From: Magnetococcales bacterium WMHbin3
GTDB lineage: Bacteria > Pseudomonadota > Magnetococcia > Magnetococcales > Magnetaquicoccaceae
NCBI GenBank assembly: GCA_002753185.1
Contig: PDZX01000027.1
Coordinates: 1 to 51,212 of the forward strand
DNA: 51,212 nt
Reading direction: 5' to 3'
A program made the position numbers and the translations under genes. Below the pieces are notes generated by a model. The model did not search any database. It was not told the DNA's origin and was given only the letters and a program-made list of their open reading frames with translations. Below, piece after piece: positions 44,089 through 51,212 of the stretch (the first letter of the stretch is position 1; each line of letters opens with the position of its first letter).

Positions 44089-45285
44089 TTACAAGTGTTT
44101 AATAAATAAAACTAATCTCCAGATATCTTCCTGGCGCAGAATCTCCTTGTAGGCCGGCATTGTACTGTGGAACGCACTGCCGCCCTCATGGATGGTCCAG
44201 AAAAGGTAAGCATCTTTTTGCAACAATCCCTTGCCCGCGAAATCGAGACGACCGGCATGCCCCATCCCCTGCCCGGATCCCTTGCCGTTCACGCCATGAC
44301 AACCCTGACAATGTTGCCGAAACAGCAATTGACTGGCGACCAGGTTGTCCCAGCTTGCTTCGATGGGATTGCGGATGACGCTGCCATCCTGACAACTTTT
44401 ATTGAGTACCATCTTGCAAAATGTGGTGTGGATTTTTTGCGATATGAAAAAATCGCGGCGTTGTGATTCGCCTGGGTTGCTTTTATTGACGAGATACCAT
44501 TTTTGATTGGTGATGACCTCAGGCGTCTCGTCCGTCTCCATCCGGGTCCACATGGCGAAGAACGGCGACTGCATGGCCATCAGCAGCAGACTCGCGCCGG
44601 CCAGAACGAACATCAACCAGTTCATGCGGAATGGAAAGGTCTTATTTTCGACTCGCCGCATCCAGTGCGTGGCCTCCGATGGCGCGGCATCCGCCGCGGG
44701 GAAAGCCACCGGGTCCGTGTCACGCACGGGGAGGAGGTCGGCAAACGCCTCGTCGGTATCCCGATGCAGGGTGCTCGAAACCGAAATGAGCCTCTCCATC
44801 CGTTCCCGGGTGTCCAGATCCTCATGCGGCGCGGGTGGCGGTTCCGCCAGGATCGGATAGAGCAGGCAGGCCGGATTGCTCAGAATCGCCCCTTCCTGCA
44901 ATAATAGTAAATAAAAATCGATCAGCGAGACAGCATAGCCGCGCGCAATGGATCGCGAATGGGTGCGCTTGCGGACCCAGCCCACGAAATTGCGCAAATC
45001 CGTTGGTCTGGCATCGAGGCAATTCCTCCCCAGCTTGAGCAGATAAACGGCCAATTCATGAATGCGCGGCAGATGTTCCTGGCACCATGCCTCGGTCCTG
45101 TGGGCATGGATGAGTCGTTCGTAGGCTTCGACGGTGTTCTTGTTGTCCGGATGAAAGGGCAGGATATCCGTTTTTCTGCGCAGCAAGGGGGTATTGGGCC
45201 GACGCCGCTCCCATGGCTGGGGGAGCGTGGCGCGCACGATTTCGGGCGGCAATGGGGCGTCGGTCGTCAGGGGGTGGGTCGTCAT
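44089..45285 (-). CDS. Membrane c-type cytochrome with N-terminal recombinase SAM-like domain (copy B)
   Basis: This 398-residue paralogue of the gene at 42930-43967 has the same order: SAM-like core-binding domain (~50-138; ATPTDLRNF-like ARPTDLRNFVGWVRKRTHS), a longer variable linker (~145-215), a membrane helix (~222-239) and a cytochrome c with CQGCH (326-330) and Met376 (STMPAY). Cys290 and Cys298 match the extra pair in copy A. The two genes are 121 bases apart and share long stretches of near-identical DNA, so they arose by tandem duplication. An 11-bp perfect inverted repeat lies upstream. Both interrupt the nonulosonate cluster. Confidence 0.8.
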   Translation of the reverse strand: MTTHPLTTDAPLPPEIVRATLPQPWERRRPNTPLLRRKTDILPFHPDNKNTVEAYERLIHAHRTEAWCQEHLPRIHELAVYLLKLGRNCLDARPTDLRNFVGWVRKRTHSRSIARGYAVSLIDFYLLLLQEGAILSNPACLLYPILAEPPPAPHEDLDTRERMERLISVSSTLHRDTDEAFADLLPVRDTDPVAFPAADAAPSEATHWMRRVENKTFPFRMNWLMFVLAGASLLLMAMQSPFFAMWTRMETDETPEVITNQKWYLVNKSNPGESQRRDFFISQKIHTTFCKMVLNKSCQDGSVIRNPIEASWDNLVASQLLFRQHCQGCHGVNGKGSGQGMGHAGRLDFAGKGLLQKDAYLFWTIHEGGSAFHSTMPAYKEILRQEDIWRLVLFIKHL

Positions 45286-45312
45286 CGTGGATGGATCTTA
45301 GTTAACGAGGCG

Positions 45313-45339
45313 GTTAATATACAATGAATGTATATTAAC
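45313..45339. promoter_or_regulatory. 11-bp perfect inverted repeat upstream of copy B
   Basis: GTTAATATACA (45313-45323) and TGTATATTAAC (45329-45339) flank a 5-base spacer, 28 bases upstream of the cytochrome copy B start and after the SDR gene end. The AT-rich symmetrical half-sites look like an operator. It is not GC-rich and lacks a T-tract, which argues against a terminator. Confidence 0.55.
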
Positions 45340-45402
45340 GCCAGCGAGGGGCCGTGTCCAGGGAGCGCGTGTATCCCGCTGGCCGGAACGCACGGTTTCC
45401 GG

Positions 45403-46179
45403 TTACAGCCCCTTGATCAGCCAGCCACCATCCACATAGAAATCCTGCCCGGTGATGTAGGAAGAGGCCGGAGAGGCGAGAAAAACGATCACGCCAGCCA
45501 GGTCGCGCGGTTCTCCCCAGCGGCCCAGCACCGTCCGCTCGCGGCGCTGCCGGTTGCGTTCGGGGTCGGCGTAACTCTTCCGGGTCATGTCGGTGTGAAA
45601 ATAACCCGGTCCCACGTTGTTCACCCGTATCCCGAACGGGCCGAGGTCCATGGCCAGCGATTTTCCCAGTTGCTTCAAGCCGCCCTTGCAGGCCACATAG
45701 GCGGGATTGTCCGGAAAGGCCAATTCGGCGTTCAGGCTGGTGATGTTGATGATGCTCCCGGAACCCCGCTCCCGCATGTGGGCCGCCACGGCCTGGGCAA
45801 TGCGGAACGGCGCTTTGAGATTGATGCGGTAGGTGGTATCCCAAGCCTCTTCCGGATACTCCAGAACCGGATGGGAAAAGGTCACCCCGGCATTGTTGAC
45901 CAGCACGTCGATCCCCCCCAGACAGGCCACCGCCTCTTGCACCAGCCGTTCCGGGAAATCGGCCCGCGTGATGTCGGCGGCCAGGCCGGATGCGGTCAAC
46001 CCCTCGTCCCGCAACGCGGCAACGCTCGTCGCCAGTTCCGGTTCCAGACGATCCACCAGCAGCACGGCGGCCCCGGCCCGCAACAGCGCCTCGGCCAAGG
46101 CCAGGCCATTGCCCCGCGCCGCCCCGGTCACCACCGCCCCCATGCCGCGCAACGAAAACAGGGATTCCAGATAACTCAT
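45403..46179 (-). CDS. SDR-family oxidoreductase
   Basis: The 258-residue product has the Rossmann motif VVTGAARGNGLALAEALL (G-x-x-x-G-x-G), the NNAG motif (DVLVNNAG), catalytic Ser in NITSLNAEL and Y-x-x-x-K (YVACKGG), and ends with DGGWLIKGL. It is a classical short-chain dehydrogenase/reductase. It overlaps the second SDR by 4 bases. In nonulosonate clusters such enzymes modify the sugar or its precursor; substrate unknown. Confidence 0.93.
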   Translation of the reverse strand: MSYLESLFSLRGMGAVVTGAARGNGLALAEALLRAGAAVLLVDRLEPELATSVAALRDEGLTASGLAADITRADFPERLVQEAVACLGGIDVLVNNAGVTFSHPVLEYPEEAWDTTYRINLKAPFRIAQAVAAHMRERGSGSIINITSLNAELAFPDNPAYVACKGGLKQLGKSLAMDLGPFGIRVNNVGPGYFHTDMTRKSYADPERNRQRRERTVLGRWGEPRDLAGVIVFLASPASSYITGQDFYVDGGWLIKGL

Positions 46180-46880
46180 CGAATCACCACCCGATTCAAA
46201 CGCACCTCTTCGGAGACCATGTTGCCGCTCGCGGAGAGCAGGAACACCAGATACTCGGCCACGTCATCGGGATCGATGAACGTGGAGAAATCCTGCCCCG
46301 GCACCTGTCGCCCCATGGGGGTTTGCAGGGATCCGGGGGAGAGACAGATGCTCCGCACCCCGCTCTCCCGCAACTCGTCGTGTAACGAACGGGAAAATCC
46401 CAGCAGGGCATGCTTGGAGGCGCAATAGAGGGCCGTGTTGCGAAACCCTGCGTAGGCCGACGACGAACCGATATGGATCAGGCGTCCCCAGCCCCGCGCC
46501 ACCATCCCCGGCAACGCCAGGCGGGAAAGCCGGATCGGCGCCCGCACGTTGACGGCAAAGCAGGTCTCGTATACCTCCGGGTCGCTCTCCACGAACGGAC
46601 CCACCGGAAAGATCCCCGCGTTGTTGATCAGCACGTCCACCTGCCCGAAGCGCCGCTCCGCCTCGGCCATGATCGTCTCGCAGGCGTCGGGCGCGGTGAG
46701 ATCCGCCGCCAGCCAGGCGCTCCCCGGCAGGGCGTGGCTCATCAGGGCGAGGGGGTCGGCATGCCGCCCGGTCAGGAACAGACGGCATCCGGCCTCGGTC
46801 AGGCGTTTGGCGAAGGCATGCCCCAGACCTCCCGTGGCGCCGGTCAGCACCACCACCCGTTCGCGCAACACTCCGTTCAT
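46176..46880 (-). CDS. SDR-family oxidoreductase
   Basis: The 234-residue product has VVLTGATGGLGHAFAKRL (nucleotide binding), VDVLINNAGIF, HIGSSSAYAGF (catalytic Ser) and YCASKHALLG (Y-x-x-x-K). The ATG at 46880 overlaps the neuB stop by 4 bases; the frame is open upstream but would lie inside neuB. It is one of two SDR genes of distinct sequence directly after neuB. Confidence 0.93.
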   Translation of the reverse strand: MNGVLRERVVVLTGATGGLGHAFAKRLTEAGCRLFLTGRHADPLALMSHALPGSAWLAADLTAPDACETIMAEAERRFGQVDVLINNAGIFPVGPFVESDPEVYETCFAVNVRAPIRLSRLALPGMVARGWGRLIHIGSSSAYAGFRNTALYCASKHALLGFSRSLHDELRESGVRSICLSPGSLQTPMGRQVPGQDFSTFIDPDDVAEYLVFLLSASGNMVSEEVRLNRVVIR

Positions 46881-47755
46881 GACGCCACGCGGAACGGATT
46901 GTTCGGGTGGTCGAGGGTGTGATCCAATGACCACGGGACCAGCTTGGCCCGCACCGCCCGCTCCTTGTCGCTCAACCGCTTCACCCCGTCGCCCATGGAG
47001 ATTTCCACCGCCCGGATCATTTTCACCAGACGCACGAAGCCCACCACCTCCACGGAGGCCGCCTGATCCGAACCGTACATGGCCCGGTCCAGGGTGAGGT
47101 GTCGCTCGATGGAGGTGGCCCCCAACGCCGCCGCCGCCACCGAGATGGTCAACCCCACCTCGTGGCCGCTGTAGCCCACCGGACAATTGAAGAGTTTTTT
47201 CAGGGTATTGATCACCCGCAGATTGGCATCGTTCACATCCATCGGATAGGTGGCGTTGCAGTGCATCAATTCGAAGGGGCAATCCTGCTTGCGGAACAGT
47301 TGCACCACATGCTCGATTTCTTCCAGGGTGGACATCCCGGTGGAGATGAAGGTCGGTTTCTTCTCCTCGGCCACCATGTTCAGGTACGGTTCGTGGGTCA
47401 ACATGGCCGAGGCGACCTTGTTGTGCCGGAAATCGAATTGTCTCAAGAATTCCTGTGCCCCCACATCCCAGGCCGAGGCGAACCACTCGATGCCCGCCTG
47501 CTTGCAGTGGCGGTCGATCTCCTGGAACGCCTCCAGGCCGAACTCCAGGCCGGCCTTCTGTTGCCGCTGGGTGGTGCCCCAGGGGCTTTCCCGCGGGGCG
47601 TCCAGTTGCGCCTTGGTGTAGACCACGTCCAGGGTCCGTTTCTGGAACTTGATGGCGTCCGCGCCAGCGGAGGCGGCGGCATCGATCAGCTTTTTGGCGA
47701 TCTCGATGTCGCCGTTGTGGTTGATGCCGGCTTCCGCAATGATGAAAATGGACAT
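46877..47755 (-). CDS. neuB: N-acetylneuraminate synthase-like protein (NeuB family), no SAF domain
   Basis: The 292-residue product has the NeuB barrel motifs IIAEAGINHNGDIEIAKKLI, ADAIKFQKR, STGMSTLEEIEHVV, LMHCNATYPMDV and VGYSGHEVGLTIS. It condenses a ManNAc-type sugar with phosphoenolpyruvate to make a nine-carbon acid. It ends after the barrel and lacks the C-terminal antifreeze-like (SAF) domain of typical ~340-residue NeuB, which normally contributes to the dimer active site. The ATG at 47755 starts the conserved beta-strand. First gene of a neuB-SDR-SDR operon. Confidence 0.92.
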   Translation of the reverse strand: MSIFIIAEAGINHNGDIEIAKKLIDAAASAGADAIKFQKRTLDVVYTKAQLDAPRESPWGTTQRQQKAGLEFGLEAFQEIDRHCKQAGIEWFASAWDVGAQEFLRQFDFRHNKVASAMLTHEPYLNMVAEEKKPTFISTGMSTLEEIEHVVQLFRKQDCPFELMHCNATYPMDVNDANLRVINTLKKLFNCPVGYSGHEVGLTISVAAAALGATSIERHLTLDRAMYGSDQAASVEVVGFVRLVKMIRAVEISMGDGVKRLSDKERAVRAKLVPWSLDHTLDHPNNPFRVAS

Positions 47756-47909
47756 GGCTGCTCCTTGGGTTTGGGATGACGACCTGGCTTTGGGCAGCAT
47801 GGCGGTAAATATCGTTAATGTCAAGACGGCTTGGCGGCAAAACAGTGGCGTCTGTCGCGGAGATCTGTCAAACTGCTTGTACATCGCAGCAACCGGCAAG
47901 GAGAAGATC

Positions 47910-48500
47910 ATGCCTGATACTACACTTTCTGTTACCGTTGACGATGTCTGGAAGGCGTTCATGGAGACGGATCGCCGGATGCGGGAAACGGATCGCCTGA
48001 TACGGGAGATGTCTGCCGAGACCGACCGCAGATTTCGGGAGACAGCGGCCCAGATGAAGGAGACCGACCGCAAGTTGGACCGGCTTGGCGGACGCCTGGG
48101 TGAATTTGTCGAGGGGTTGGTGGCTCCGGCATGCAGAACCCTGTTCGCGCAAAGAGGCATCCCGGTCCACAAGGTCAGCCGGCGGGTGGAGGCGGATCTG
48201 CCGGGTGGCCGTCACATGGAAATCGATCTGTTTGTCGTCAATACGGACGCCACGGCCTTGGTGGAGGTCAAAAGCAAGCTCACGGTGGACGATGTACGGG
48301 AGCATCTCTCCCGCATGGCCGAGTTCAAGGAGTTTTTTCCTGAATACGCCAATAAGGTGGCCATTGGCGCGGTCGCGGGCATGGTGATCGATGAGCATGT
48401 CAAGCGCTTTGCCATCAACCAGGGGCTGTTTGTCATCGAGCAGGCTGGAGATACCCTGCGCATGGCCAACGAGCCGGATTTCGCGCCCAGGCACTGGTGA
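47910..48500 (+). CDS. DUF3782-like PD-(D/E)XK nuclease-fold protein
   Basis: The 196-residue product has a charged coiled-coil N-terminus (RRMRETDRLIREMSAETDRR, ~25-60). A nuclease-like core follows: GRHMEIDLFVVNTDATALV, then EVKSKL (the D...E-x-K signature), then a helix. DUF3782 proteins of this kind are common in bacteria with many Rpn-type genes; their biological role is unknown. The ATG at 47910 is preceded by AAGGAGA; the frame is open further upstream without resemblance. It is divergent from neuB, with a 154-base gap that shows no clear promoter. Confidence 0.82.
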   Translation: MPDTTLSVTVDDVWKAFMETDRRMRETDRLIREMSAETDRRFRETAAQMKETDRKLDRLGGRLGEFVEGLVAPACRTLFAQRGIPVHKVSRRVEADLPGGRHMEIDLFVVNTDATALVEVKSKLTVDDVREHLSRMAEFKEFFPEYANKVAIGAVAGMVIDEHVKRFAINQGLFVIEQAGDTLRMANEPDFAPRHW

Positions 48501-48533
48501 ATCTCCTGGCGAACCGATCCGAGTGGTTTATAA

Positions 48534-49664
48534 TTGAACGCGCCCGATTCCAGACTGGTGGTCTACTACTCCGATCAGGTGGCCGGCTCCAACCACGCTT
48601 CCGTGGAGTCGCTGTTTTATCGGCATCTGCACGCGTATGTGCCGGTCCTGGTGGTCTACTACGACCGGCAGGCCACGCGCACCGCCTGGCTGGGAGAGCG
48701 CCGGGTGGTGATTCCCTACCGCCGCCGGGGACGCATGCTGGAGGAACTGGCTACCCTCATCCCCCTGACCGGCATCGCCTGCGTGATCGTCCGCAATATT
48801 TTTTCGGTCTGCCGCAACGCCTTGCATCATCGTCCCCGTTACGGGTTCAAGGTTTTTTTTCACTATTCGTTTCCCCACACCTACCGGCACTATTTCGCCC
48901 AGCCGGGATTCGGCTTCGCCAAGGCGCGCAAGTGGCTCAACTGGCGGCTGCGCCATTTTTTGCAGATGCGGCTGCTGGCCCGCACCGACGGCATCCTCGC
49001 CATCTCCGAGCGGCTGTCCGCCATGCTCGGCCTCCCGGCAGGGCTGCCGGTGCTGCCGATTCACAGCGGCGTGGATTTTTCCACCTTGCCCGCGCCCGCC
49101 GTCTATCCCATCCACGAACCGCCGCGCCGGTTTCTCTATGTGGGCACCATGGACGAACAACGGCGCATGGACGTGGTTCTGCAGGGGTTCGACCGGCTGG
49201 AGCGCACCGACTGGCATCTGGACATCCATACCGCCCAGGAGGATTTCTCCCGTCACCTCGTGGCCAACGTCATGTCCCGCCATCGGGCACAAGTCACGGT
49301 CCATCCCGCCATCCCCCGCGATGACCTCTACCAGGTGATGCGCGACTATCCGGTCGCCTTGTGCCTCATCCCGCCCAACGAACTCTACCAGGTCTCCTCG
49401 CCCCTGAAGCTGATGGAATACTATGCCATGGGCGTGCCCGTGGTGATGTCGCTGTTGCCGGAGTGCCTCGATCTGTTCGGCCCCGACCGCTGCGGCTGGT
49501 TTGCCCGATTCACCCCGGATGACATCCGTCGCGTTCTGGAAGATGCCCTCGATACCCCACCCGCCACGAGTCACGCCATGGGCCGCGCCGGACGCGAGAT
49601 CGTCATGCATGCCAGGAATTACGCCACCATGGCCGTGCGGCTGGCCGAGTTCCTGCGCGGATGA
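48534..49664 (+). CDS. Glycosyltransferase (GT4-like)
   Basis: The 376-residue product has a GT-B arrangement: N-terminal LVVYYSDQVAGSNHASVESL, then LPIHSGVDFSTLP, PPRRFLYVGTMDEQRRMDVV and the donor site PLKLMEYYAMGVPVVMSLLP. A TTG at 48534 is the most upstream start with an acceptable protein, but TATAAT (48529-48534) overlaps it and there is no clear ribosome site, so a GTG at 48558 is possible. The stop overlaps the next glycosyltransferase start (ATGA). Confidence 0.85.
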   Translation: MNAPDSRLVVYYSDQVAGSNHASVESLFYRHLHAYVPVLVVYYDRQATRTAWLGERRVVIPYRRRGRMLEELATLIPLTGIACVIVRNIFSVCRNALHHRPRYGFKVFFHYSFPHTYRHYFAQPGFGFAKARKWLNWRLRHFLQMRLLARTDGILAISERLSAMLGLPAGLPVLPIHSGVDFSTLPAPAVYPIHEPPRRFLYVGTMDEQRRMDVVLQGFDRLERTDWHLDIHTAQEDFSRHLVANVMSRHRAQVTVHPAIPRDDLYQVMRDYPVALCLIPPNELYQVSSPLKLMEYYAMGVPVVMSLLPECLDLFGPDRCGWFARFTPDDIRRVLEDALDTPPATSHAMGRAGREIVMHARNYATMAVRLAEFLRG

Positions 49665-51212
49665 AGGCCTCCATGCGGGAGTGTCTGTTGAGCATCTGTA
49701 TACCGACTTATAATCGTTGTCATCAACTGGCCGCAACCCTCGACCATCTCGCCTGGGTCGAGGAGAGCGGCCAGAACATCGAGGTGGTCGTGTGCGACAA
49801 CGCCTCGGAGGACGATACGCACCGGGTGGCGTCGGAGAAGGGCGCCCTCTTTCGCCACTTTCGTTATATCCGCCAGCGCCACAACATCGGCTCCAACCGG
49901 AACGGACAGGCGGTCATGCGGCGGGCGCGGGGCAAATTCTGTCTTTGGATGGGGGATGACGACCGGCTGGTCCCGGAGGTGGTGCTGGACGAACTGGCCT
50001 GTCTGGATCGCCACGACGACATTGTCGTCAGCTATGCCCCGGCCGAGATGTGGAGCATCAGGGAGAACGCCAGCAGGGGACAGGTCTTCACCCTGGAGGA
50101 GGCGGTGGCGTTCGACCGCACGGAAAGGGCGACCCTGTTCAATTTCATGATGCAACAGCGGGTGCTCGCCGAATGGTCGATCAATCGCACCGACGTTTAT
50201 ACGCGGGTGCAACTCGAACCGCATACGTTGTACGTCAACCCGGTTCTGGTGTTTCATCTGTTGGAATACGGGCGGGTCCGCTTTCAGCCGCGACCCTTTT
50301 TCCGGGTGGTGATCGAATCGCCCCTGAGCGAATCCGATCGCAATCCGGATCACGAGGGGTGCAAGCAGTTGTTTACCCATCACGACCGCTACCGGGGCGG
50401 CATGGAGTTCGCCGCCGCCATGGCCCTGGCGGGCAGTGGCCTGAACGGCTTGCAGGCCGACAACCGGTACGTGGCGATGACCACGATCAACGATTTCGTG
50501 CTGGGACGGATCAGTGCCCTGGCGCGGGTGGCGCAGGGCATGAGGCGCTTCATCGTCGCCTCCCTGGCGCTGCGGCGCTTGCGGTTCTGGTATCCGGACT
50601 CCGAGGGGGTCCGGGAGGTGATCGGCAAGGAGGAGGGCAACCTGCTGCTGGGTGCGGTGTTCGAGGCGTTATCCCTTTTATTTTACGTCACGCCTGGGGC
50701 ATCCAGGCTGGTGCTGTTCGGAATGGCCGATCCGGAACTGGTGCGCATGGGGTTTTCCCATTTGGATGCCGATTTGCCGGTCGCCAGCGCGGACCTGGAC
50801 GGGATCGCGGCGGCGGCGGATTGGCGGGAGTGTCTCTATCTGGCCGATCGTGAGGAGGCGCGGGGCGTTCTGCTTGGGCTGGGCATCGACGCGGGACGGG
50901 TTTGCCTGTGGTCGGAATGGTACCACCTGTTCCGGATCACCGGTTCGCCGGAGTGGGGGGCGCGGCAGGCGGGCGCCGTTTGCCGGTTGAGCATTTGCGT
51001 GGTGGTGGACGGGGATGCCGGCGAGTTCGCCGCCCTGCTGGACCATCTGGCCGGGAGCGTGGCCATGGGCGAGGGGCTGGAGATCGTGGTGGTCGATGCC
51101 GGCGTGGACGCCCGGATCGAGGAGGTGGCGCGGGCAAAGGGGGTCGGGTTGCCTGGATTTCGTTATTTGCGACGGACCCCTGGCGAGGAGGCATGGCGAT
51201 GCGAGTTGGTGG
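49661..51212 (+). CDS. Family 2 glycosyltransferase, probably two-domain (3' end missing)
   Basis: The frame is open for 517 codons to the right edge. A GT2 domain begins at once (LLSICIPTYNRCHQLAATLD) with VVVCDNASEDDT, NIGSNRNGQAVMRRARG and the D-x-D region WMGDDDRLVPEVV. After ~280 residues of accessory sequence a second GT2-like start appears (RLSICVVVDGDAGEFAALLD, VVVDAGVD), so the full protein may carry two glycosyltransferase modules. It overlaps the upstream glycosyltransferase by 4 bases. Confidence 0.88.
   Translation, partial: MKASMRECLLSICIPTYNRCHQLAATLDHLAWVEESGQNIEVVVCDNASEDDTHRVASEKGALFRHFRYIRQRHNIGSNRNGQAVMRRARGKFCLWMGDDDRLVPEVVLDELACLDRHDDIVVSYAPAEMWSIRENASRGQVFTLEEAVAFDRTERATLFNFMMQQRVLAEWSINRTDVYTRVQLEPHTLYVNPVLVFHLLEYGRVRFQPRPFFRVVIESPLSESDRNPDHEGCKQLFTHHDRYRGGMEFAAAMALAGSGLNGLQADNRYVAMTTINDFVLGRISALARVAQGMRRFIVASLALRRLRFWYPDSEGVREVIGKEEGNLLLGAVFEALSLLFYVTPGASRLVLFGMADPELVRMGFSHLDADLPVASADLDGIAAAADWRECLYLADREEARGVLLGLGIDAGRVCLWSEWYHLFRITGSPEWGARQAGAVCRLSICVVVDGDAGEFAALLDHLAGSVAMGEGLEIVVVDAGVDARIEEVARAKGVGLPGFRYLRRTPGEEAWRCELV

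Noticed and set aside
42930..45285. Tyrosine recombinase/integrase genes
   Set aside because: Only the SAM-like N-terminal domain is present; the catalytic R-H-R-Y domain is replaced by a membrane helix and cytochrome c.

Overview
The window is GC-rich bacterial DNA with long, closely packed genes, many ATGA start/stop overlaps and mixed strands. GapR (DUF2312), two DUF1640 coiled-coil membrane proteins, YajC-SecD-SecF, a glnK-amtB-porin operon and several Rpn/DUF3782-type PD-(D/E)XK genes point to Pseudomonadota, probably an alphaproteobacterium-like or deep lineage such as the Magnetococcales. That placement is inference. No rRNA, tRNA, CRISPR array or complete insertion sequence was seen.

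1-9.2 kb is mostly housekeeping: a truncated rRNA methyltransferase, GapR, a large helical protein with CheZ-like motifs, a decayed Rpn nuclease/transposase gene, htpG, and a nitrogen operon (glnK-amtB-TorF-like porin) with a well-spaced sigma-54 promoter and a strong terminator. 9.3-24.9 kb holds a TIR-STAND-TPR protein, an HDOD/metallo-beta-lactamase pair, a PilZ protein, yajC-secD-secF with a small unknown gene and a response regulator, a Cache-HAMP-PAS-GGDEF-EAL protein, and two adaptor (HlyD-like) genes.

25.0-27.7 kb is a small accessory island: an AT-rich orphan ThsB-type TIR gene, a HigA-MNT-HEPN operon whose HEPN gene is cut off at the AT-rich boundary, a frameshifted DUF1156 fragment, a PIN-type toxin-antitoxin pair, and an 89-bp direct repeat on both sides of the last two. 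A 1669-residue double hybrid histidine kinase follows.

32.7-51.2 kb is mainly surface-glycan synthesis: a TPR-glycosyltransferase, a DciA-like gene, a polysaccharide deacetylase, a glycosyltransferase and wecB; then, on the minus strand, nonulosonic (sialic-type) acid genes (neuB, two SDRs, neuA, a CDP-glycerol-transferase-like protein); then more glycosyltransferases. Two pieces interrupt it. One is a Septu-like defence operon (ptuA plus a frameshifted ptuB) that lies next to a 0.45-kb AT-rich segment bounded by 21-bp perfect inverted repeats. The other is a tandem pair of unusual membrane proteins, each joining an N-terminal recombinase-type SAM-like domain to a single membrane helix and a C-terminal c-type cytochrome. 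This pair is the best candidate here for an undescribed system, possibly a transmembrane redox/heme sensor with a cytoplasmic DNA-binding head.
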